DNA of 10,305 bases from Streptosporangiaceae bacterium (GTDB lineage: Bacteria; Actinomycetota; Actinomycetes; Streptosporangiales; Streptosporangiaceae): assembly GCA_030045215.1 (NCBI GenBank), contig JASIBJ010000295.1, forward strand, positions 1-10,305. Direction: 5' to 3'. The position numbers and the translations under genes were made by a program. The first letter of the stretch is position 1. Each line of letters opens with the position of its first letter. Positions 6,682 through 10,305 of this stretch are shown here, piece by piece. The notes below the pieces were generated by a model, which saw nothing but the letters and a program-made list of their open reading frames with translations, searched no databases and was not told where the DNA came from.

Positions 6682-6897
6682 CGAAATGACGCCAAGCGAC
6701 TTCTTCTCATGGCCCAAGTCGATCATTACCATGAGGCCTACTCCAGCGGCATATGCACCCCGTATGCCTACCCGAAAGGTCAGGATCGAACGTGGCTTTT
6801 GATCATCGAGGGCACGCTTGGGGTGGCTGCATGTGCAGCGATGTGAGCGCTCGCGGCGCCCGGTGCCGATGCAGCGATTCCGGCTCGCGCCGGACGC

Positions 6898-6963
6898 GCG
6901 TCATCTCCTATTCCGCACAGGTCCCACTAGGAGATGCGCCAACCCCGTGCCGACTCTGTCGGC
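6898..6963 (+). promoter_or_regulatory. Tandem stem-loops in the permease 5' leader
   Basis: CATCTCCTA (6902-6910) pairs perfectly with TAGGAGATG (6928-6936) across a 17-nt loop. GCG (6898-6900) extends the stem to CGC (6937-6939) with T6901 bulged, giving 12 pairs. A second hairpin, GCCGAC-TCT-GTCGGC (6949-6963), follows, ending 10 nt before the ribosome-binding site GGGAGGA (6974-6980). This resembles a translational or attenuation control element. I do not recognise a known riboswitch class. Confidence 0.45.
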
Positions 6964-6986
6964 TCACTTAATCGGGAGGAACACTC

Positions 6987-8720
6987 ATGGCTACGGCTGC
7001 CCCTGCCCCTGGCGCTTCGCCTACAGGGGAATATCACCTGCACCGGAAGGTGGGCCTGCGTGCCCTCACGATGGTGTCCCTCGGTTCCATCATCGGCTCC
7101 GGCTGGCTGCTGGGCGCGCTGCACGCGTCCGAGACCGCTGGCGCGGCGTCGGCCGTCTCCTGGCTCATCGGCGGCGTCGTGCTGGCCGTGCTCGCGCTGG
7201 TGCACGCCGAACTGGGCTCCACCTACCCGGTCTCCGGCGGTACCGCCCGATTCCCGTATATGGTCTTCGGCGGCATCGGCGGATTCACCGGCGGCTGGAT
7301 GGCCTTCCTGCAGGCAGTGACGATCGCCCCGATCGAGGTCGAGGCATCGCTCGGCTACATCAACGCGAAATGGCCGAGCCTGGGCTGGGTCTACACCACG
7401 GGCGCGCTCGGTACGGAAGGCGCGCTGACACCCAAGGGCATCGGCATCGGCGCCGTCTTCATGCTGGTGTTCACGGTCTTCAACATCATGGGCGTGAAGT
7501 GGCTGGCCGAGAGCAACGCGATCGCGACCTACTGGAAGATCCTCATCCCGACCATCACGATCTTCGCGCTCCTGTTTACCGTCTTCCACACCAGCAACTT
7601 CTCCGCCGGCGGCGGCTTCATGCCGTACGGCGTGCACGGCATGTTCGCCGCCTTGCCCCTTGGCATCATCTTCGCCTTGGAAGGATTCGAGCAGGCCATC
7701 CAGGTGGGCGGTGAAACGGAGAACCCGCAGCGCAACATCCCGCGTGCGGTCATCGGTGCGATGATCATCGGCACGGTGATCTACCTGCTGCTCGATGTCG
7801 CGTTCATCGGCGCCATTAACCCGGCCCACGTGGCGCACAACTGGCTGAACCCGATCTCCACGACGGCGGCGGCCGGTCCGTACTACGCCCTGGCCACGCA
7901 GGCAGGCCTCGGCTGGCTGGCCACGCTGCTGCTGATCGACGCGGTCGTCTCGCCGGCCGGCACCGGCCTGATCTACCTCGGCACCTCGTCCCGGCTGTCC
8001 TACGGCCTGGGCCGCAACGGGTACTTCCCGAAGGTCATCGCCTGGGTCGACCGCCGCGGGGTCCCGTTCTGGTCGATCATTATCTGCTTCGTGATCGGGA
8101 TGCTCACGTTCTTGCCGTTCCCAAGCTGGGGCGCCCTGGTCGCCCTGGTCACCTCGGCGACGGTCCTGATGTACTCGATGGCCCCGCTGGCGCTGGCGGG
8201 CCTGCGGCGCTCCGATCCCGACCGGCCCCGGGTCTACCGGCTGCCGGCCGCGAAGGTGCTCTGCCCGCTGTCGTTCATCTTCGCCAACTGCATCGTGTAC
8301 TTCGCGGGCTGGAGCAACGTGTTCTGGCTCTACGTACTGGTCGTGATCGGATTCCTGATCTTCGGCGGCTACCAGCGGTACCTCCCCAAGGAGCGGCGCA
8401 CGCTCGTCGACTGGCGGGCCGCGCAGTGGGTCATCCCGTGGCTGGCGGGCCTCGGGATCATCTCCTGGCAGGGTCAGTACACGACCACGTACAACAAGGT
8501 GTTCGGCATTACGCTGAACCCGACGTACCACATCGGCGGGGTGAAAACGACGCCCGTCAGCGAGTGGTATGACCTGCTCATCATCGCGGCCTTCAGCCTG
8601 GTGATCTACTACTGGGCGGTCCGCTCGGCCATGTCGACCGACAAGGTTCTGGCGGCAGTGGAGGAAGTCGAGCAGGAGGCCTCGATCGAGCTCGAGTCGC
8701 ACCTGCTGACCGCAGACTGA
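6987..8720 (+). CDS. APC-superfamily amino-acid permease (YveA/aspartate-proton symporter-like)
   Basis: A 577-residue polytopic inner-membrane transporter of the amino acid-polyamine-organocation superfamily, expected to take up an amino acid with protons. The broken first helix carries the substrate-binding signature GSIIGSGW (33-40). Other hallmarks are ELGSTYPVSGG (75-85), ALEGFEQAIQVGGETENPQR (230-249) followed by NIPRAV, and RLSYGLGRNGYFPK (336-349). About 12-14 hydrophobic segments are seen, the last near 528-545, followed by an acidic cytoplasmic tail. The form GSIIGSGW and the length over 500 residues recall the Bacillus YveA aspartate/proton symporter group; the actual substrate is not determined. 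The ATG at 6987 has a strong GGGAGGA site 6 nt upstream. It is a single-gene unit after a hairpin-rich leader, and a strong terminator starts 15 nt after its stop. Confidence 0.93.
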   Translation: MATAAPAPGASPTGEYHLHRKVGLRALTMVSLGSIIGSGWLLGALHASETAGAASAVSWLIGGVVLAVLALVHAELGSTYPVSGGTARFPYMVFGGIGGFTGGWMAFLQAVTIAPIEVEASLGYINAKWPSLGWVYTTGALGTEGALTPKGIGIGAVFMLVFTVFNIMGVKWLAESNAIATYWKILIPTITIFALLFTVFHTSNFSAGGGFMPYGVHGMFAALPLGIIFALEGFEQAIQVGGETENPQRNIPRAVIGAMIIGTVIYLLLDVAFIGAINPAHVAHNWLNPISTTAAAGPYYALATQAGLGWLATLLLIDAVVSPAGTGLIYLGTSSRLSYGLGRNGYFPKVIAWVDRRGVPFWSIIICFVIGMLTFLPFPSWGALVALVTSATVLMYSMAPLALAGLRRSDPDRPRVYRLPAAKVLCPLSFIFANCIVYFAGWSNVFWLYVLVVIGFLIFGGYQRYLPKERRTLVDWRAAQWVIPWLAGLGIISWQGQYTTTYNKVFGITLNPTYHIGGVKTTPVSEWYDLLIIAAFSLVIYYWAVRSAMSTDKVLAAVEEVEQEASIELESHLLTAD

Positions 8721-8731
8721 CTGAGCCGCTG

Positions 8732-9082
8732 TCAGGGGCGGCCGGGACGCGAGCGTCCCGGCCGCCCCGTCTGTGTCTCGTGCCGGGGCGGCCAGTACCG
8801 GCCGATCACGCGGCCCACGATCAGCTCCGGCGGAACCGGCCCGAACTGACGGCTGTCCACGGTCGCCTCGCCCGCATTGTCCGAGAGCAGCCACCAGCCC
8901 CCGGCCTGGCAGCGGCCGGCCCGCTTCACCAGCAGCATCCCCGGCCGCGCCGGGTGCCGGGCGACCACGACCTGGCCCGGCCGGATCCTGCTCCCGCGCC
9001 GTACCAGCAGCCAGTCACCAGGGCGCAGCGCGGGCTCCATCGAGCGCTCCGCCACGGCGACCCGGAACAGCGGCCAGCGCAT
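8732..9082 (-). CDS. sodX: SodX, nickel superoxide dismutase maturation protease (S26/S24-like)
   Basis: A 116-residue signal-peptidase-like serine protease, expected to remove the N-terminal propeptide of SodN so that the nickel hook is exposed. The catalytic serine is S14 in AERSMEPALRPGDWLLV, the general-base lysine is K53 in MLLVKRAG, and the later signal-peptidase box is SDNAGEATVDSRQFGPVP (67-84), with Ser in place of the usual Gly before DN. No transmembrane anchor is visible, consistent with cytoplasmic processing. The frame opens at 9166, but ATG 9082 is preferred: GGGAGG lies just upstream, and the extra residues look non-conserved; ATG 9097 is the alternative. It is divergent from sodN with about 80 bp between starts. 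The final residues TGRPGRSRPGRP are encoded by a terminator stem, an oddity described separately. Confidence 0.93.
   Translation of the reverse strand: MRWPLFRVAVAERSMEPALRPGDWLLVRRGSRIRPGQVVVARHPARPGMLLVKRAGRCQAGGWWLLSDNAGEATVDSRQFGPVPPELIVGRVIGRYWPPRHETQTGRPGRSRPGRP
8735..8768. terminator. Strong bidirectional terminator hairpin between permease and sodX
   Basis: A perfect 15-bp stem pairs 8735-8749 (GGGGCGGCCGGGACG) with 8754-8768 across the 4-nt loop CGAG. It begins 15 nt after the permease stop. On the minus strand it lies inside the last codons of sodX, upstream of the sodX stop (8734-8732). There is no strong T-run on either side, as is usual for actinobacterial terminators. Confidence 0.85.
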
Positions 9083-9165
9083 GCATCCCTCCCGCATGGT
9101 CGGTCTTCGCCGACGATGTACTGTCAGAATCCAAGCGAACGATCTGAGATGAGAGAAGGCGATCA
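9083..9165. promoter_or_regulatory. Shared divergent promoter region of sodX and sodN
   Basis: Only 83 bp separate the chosen sodX start (9082) from the sodN ATG (9166), so both promoters must lie here or reach into sodX. On the plus strand AGAAGG (9154-9159) is the sodN ribosome-binding site with 6-nt spacing. TACTGT (9119-9124) is a possible -10, but no clear -35 or Fur/Nur-type dyad could be assigned by eye. Nickel-dependent control is known for Ni-SOD genes in streptomycetes; it is not demonstrated here. Confidence 0.45.
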
Positions 9166-9573
9166 ATGAGGCTGCTCACGCGTCTCCTCGCGCCGAAGGT
9201 TACCGCGCATGCGCACTGTGACCTGCCCTGTGGCGTCTACGATCCGGCGCAGGCGCGCATCGAGGCAGAGTCGGTCAAGGCCATCATCCAGAAGTACCTC
9301 GACAACTCCGACCCTGAGTTCCGTACCCGTTGCCTGATCATCAAGGAGCAGCGGTCCGAGCTGGTCAAGCACCACCTCTGGGTGCTGTGGACCGACTACT
9401 TCAAGCCACCGCACTTCGAGAAGTACCCGCAGCTCAACCAGTTGTTCAACGAGGCCACGAAGCTGGCCGGCGCGGCTGGCACGAAGGGCAGCACCGATGT
9501 CGCCAAGGCGGATGAGTTGCTGTCCAAGATCGACGAGATTGGCAAGATCTTCTGGGAGACCAAGCAGGCCTGA
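9166..9573 (+). CDS. sodN: Nickel superoxide dismutase precursor (SodN)
   Basis: A 135-residue precursor of cytoplasmic Ni-SOD, which converts superoxide to oxygen and hydrogen peroxide. A 16-residue propeptide, MRLLTRLLAPKVTAHA, precedes the nickel hook HCDLPCGVY (residues 17-25). After cleavage, His1, Cys2 and Cys6 of the mature chain ligate nickel and Tyr9 gates the site; all are present. The remainder follows the family closely: DPAQARIEAESVKAI, IIKEQRSELVKHHLWVLW, TDYFKPPHFEKYPQLNQL and the terminal KIDEIGKIFWETKQA, a four-helix bundle that assembles as a hexamer. The mature length of 119 is close to the 117 of streptomycete enzymes. The ATG start has an AGAAGG site at 6 nt. The maturation protease sodX is divergent next door. 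A hairpin follows the stop, so it is probably a single-gene transcript. Confidence 0.98.
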   Translation: MRLLTRLLAPKVTAHAHCDLPCGVYDPAQARIEAESVKAIIQKYLDNSDPEFRTRCLIIKEQRSELVKHHLWVLWTDYFKPPHFEKYPQLNQLFNEATKLAGAAGTKGSTDVAKADELLSKIDEIGKIFWETKQA

Positions 9574-9587
9574 GTGACGCGTTCGCG

Positions 9588-9628
9588 GGGGCTGGCCGGC
9601 GGCTCTGATCGGGGCGCCGGCCAGCCTC
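9588..9628 (+). terminator. sodN terminator hairpin
   Basis: GGCTGGCCGGCG (9590-9601) pairs perfectly with CGCCGGCCAGCC (9615-9626) around a 13-nt loop. One G-T and one further G-C pair extend the base to 9588/9628. The hairpin starts 14 nt after the sodN stop and is GC-rich without a clean T-run, a typical high-GC terminator. Confidence 0.75.
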
Positions 9629-9752
9629 GGTGTTGCTGGAGGGACGCGAAGGCAGATCCGGTGTCGATGCATCCAGATGGTCACTGTAAGTTGCGGGGAG
9701 AGACCGGTGGCTGCAAGCTGGGGGCTTATCCGGCATTTGGGGGAGAGTTGTG

Positions 9753-10235
9753 GTGACGGACGAGACCACGTCCGCCGTGGCGGCGACGCCGTCGACCGCG
9801 GTCGGCACGGCGGACAGATCCTTGGCTGCTGAGCAGCCGCCCGCCAGCGCGCCCGCGGACCGGGTGACCGTGCGGATGCCCGCGGACGGGGCATACCTGT
9901 CGGTCCTGCGCACTGCGACGGCCGGCCTGGCCGCCCGTCTCGACTTCACCCTTGACGACATCGAGGACCTGCGGATCGCGGTGGACGAAGCCTGCGCGAT
10001 GCTGCTGAGCCAGGCCATTCCGGGCAGCAGCCTGGAGTGCAGCTTCACCCTTGAGCCGGAGTGCATGGTCATCTCGGTGTCGGTGCCGTCCCTGAATCCC
10101 CGACCGCCATCCGCCGATACCTTCGCCTGGACTGTGCTATCAGCGCTCGCGGGAAGCGTGGAGGCCCAGGCGGGACCTGGAGACAAGCTCGCGATCGTGA
10201 TGCGCAAAAGCCACCCGATGTCGGGGTCAGCGTGA
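9753..10235 (+). CDS. RsbW/UsfX-type anti-sigma factor
   Basis: A 160-residue protein of the RsbW/UsfX anti-sigma family, predicted to bind and inhibit a SigF/SigB-type stress sigma factor. Residues 1-36 are a low-complexity Ala/Thr/Pro tail. The core has VRMPADGAYLSVLRTATAGL (40-59), LDFTLDDIEDLRIAVDEAC (63-81) and SADTFAWTVLSALAGSVEA (120-138), closely resembling streptomycete RsbW-like proteins and mycobacterial UsfX. In the HATPase N-box, AVDEACAMLL, the Mg-binding Asn of classic RsbW is missing, and no DxGxG box is visible. Two adjacent GTG codons (9750, 9753) could start it; 9753 has better spacing (7 nt) from GGAG at 9742-9745. Its TGA overlaps the GTG of the next gene by 4 nt (GTGA, 10232-10235), indicating translational coupling as in usfX-sigF. 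Confidence 0.9.
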   Translation: MTDETTSAVAATPSTAVGTADRSLAAEQPPASAPADRVTVRMPADGAYLSVLRTATAGLAARLDFTLDDIEDLRIAVDEACAMLLSQAIPGSSLECSFTLEPECMVISVSVPSLNPRPPSADTFAWTVLSALAGSVEAQAGPGDKLAIVMRKSHPMSGSA

Positions 10236-10305
10236 CGGGGGAAACAGAGGTCGCCTTGACCGAGGAGTTCGAGATGCTGTCGGCGTCGGCCAGGGTGGGG
10301 CCTGG
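10232..10305 (+). CDS. Start of probable SigF/SigB-type sigma factor gene (partial)
   Basis: Only 24 complete codons are visible: VTGETEVALTEEFEMLSASA, followed by RVGP, running off the window end. The GTG start overlaps the stop of the anti-sigma gene as GTGA. Identity is inferred from position: UsfX/RsbW-type anti-sigma genes are normally followed directly by the sigma factor they control. The visible residues fall before sigma region 2 and carry no diagnostic motif, so the product could instead be another partner-switching component. Confidence 0.5.
   Translation, partial: MTGETEVALTEEFEMLSASARVGP

Larger units (their letters stand above)
6527..6986. other. 460-bp non-coding leader region upstream of the permease, with dyads and hairpins
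   Basis: No convincing gene lies here; short ORFs lack ribosome-binding sites and family resemblance, and GC is lower than in the neighbouring genes. Visible dyads are GTAACG-TG-CGTTAC (6668-6681), GGCATATG-N5-CGTATGCC with one G-T pair (6748-6768), GCTGCA-TG-TGCAGC (6826-6839), TCCGGC-TCGC-GCCGGA (6879-6894), a 9-bp perfect stem (6902-6936) and GCCGAC-TCT-GTCGGC (6949-6963). TTGACG at 6593-6598 may be a -35 box, but its -10 is poor. The last three hairpins lie consecutively in the probable permease leader. Confidence 0.55.

Noticed and set aside
6593..6846. Short plus-strand ORFs in the permease leader, e.g. from ATG 6709 to a stop at 6846
   Set aside because: They have no ribosome-binding site, weak GC bias at third positions and no family resemblance; hairpins overlap them.
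6927..8894. A 655-codon antisense ORF opposite the permease
   Set aside because: It is the mirror frame of a GC-rich gene; its translation is Arg/Asp/Gln/His-rich low-complexity sequence with no domain, whereas the plus strand encodes an unmistakable permease.
9574..9756. A 60-codon ORF beginning just after the sodN stop
   Set aside because: It runs through the sodN terminator hairpin, overlaps the start of the anti-sigma gene and looks non-conserved.

Overview
The window is GC-rich actinobacterial DNA: G/C third codon positions, GTG starts and overlapping antisense ORFs throughout. Several gene families seen here are typical of Actinomycetes: an actinobacterial Kgd-type 2-oxoglutarate decarboxylase/dehydrogenase followed by a DUF6104 gene, a nickel superoxide dismutase with its SodX protease, and a UsfX/RsbW-type anti-sigma gene that overlaps a probable sigF-like gene. 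A Streptomyces/Streptosporangiales-type organism fits. The genus cannot be fixed from the sequence alone.

Left part (1-3455, all plus strand): the 3' part of kgd (TCA cycle), a 59-residue DUF6104 protein 2 nt downstream, a GC-rich spacer with three degenerate ~32-bp direct repeats, then a PadR-family regulator. The PadR gene has its own promoter (TTGACG/TAAGAT), a dyad (ATCGTA/TACGAT) flanking the -10 box, and a possible 18-codon leader ORF that overlaps the PadR start codon.

Middle (3492-5768, minus strand): an AbiEi-antitoxin-like/DUF559 nuclease-fold protein, preceded by a well-placed operator-like dyad and by a 41-bp tandem triplicate, and a zinc-independent medium-chain dehydrogenase/quinone-oxidoreductase-like enzyme. 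Divergent from the latter, on the plus strand, is a CGNR zinc-finger regulator (5966-6526).

Right part: about 460 bp of non-coding leader-like DNA with several hairpins and dyads precedes an APC-family amino-acid permease (6987-8720). Permease and sodX converge on a 15-bp-stem terminator that also encodes the tail of SodX. sodX (minus) and sodN (plus) diverge from a short shared promoter region: SodX is expected to cut the SodN propeptide so that the His-Cys-Asp-Leu-Pro-Cys nickel hook becomes the N-terminus. sodN ends with its own hairpin. The window closes with an anti-sigma gene and the first codons of the overlapping, probably sigF-like, gene.

Most of the window is conventional housekeeping, stress and transport content. 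I see no clear novel multi-gene system. The parts least explained by known families are the non-coding elements: the structured permease leader, the 41-bp repeats, the PadR leader ORF and the operator-like dyads.
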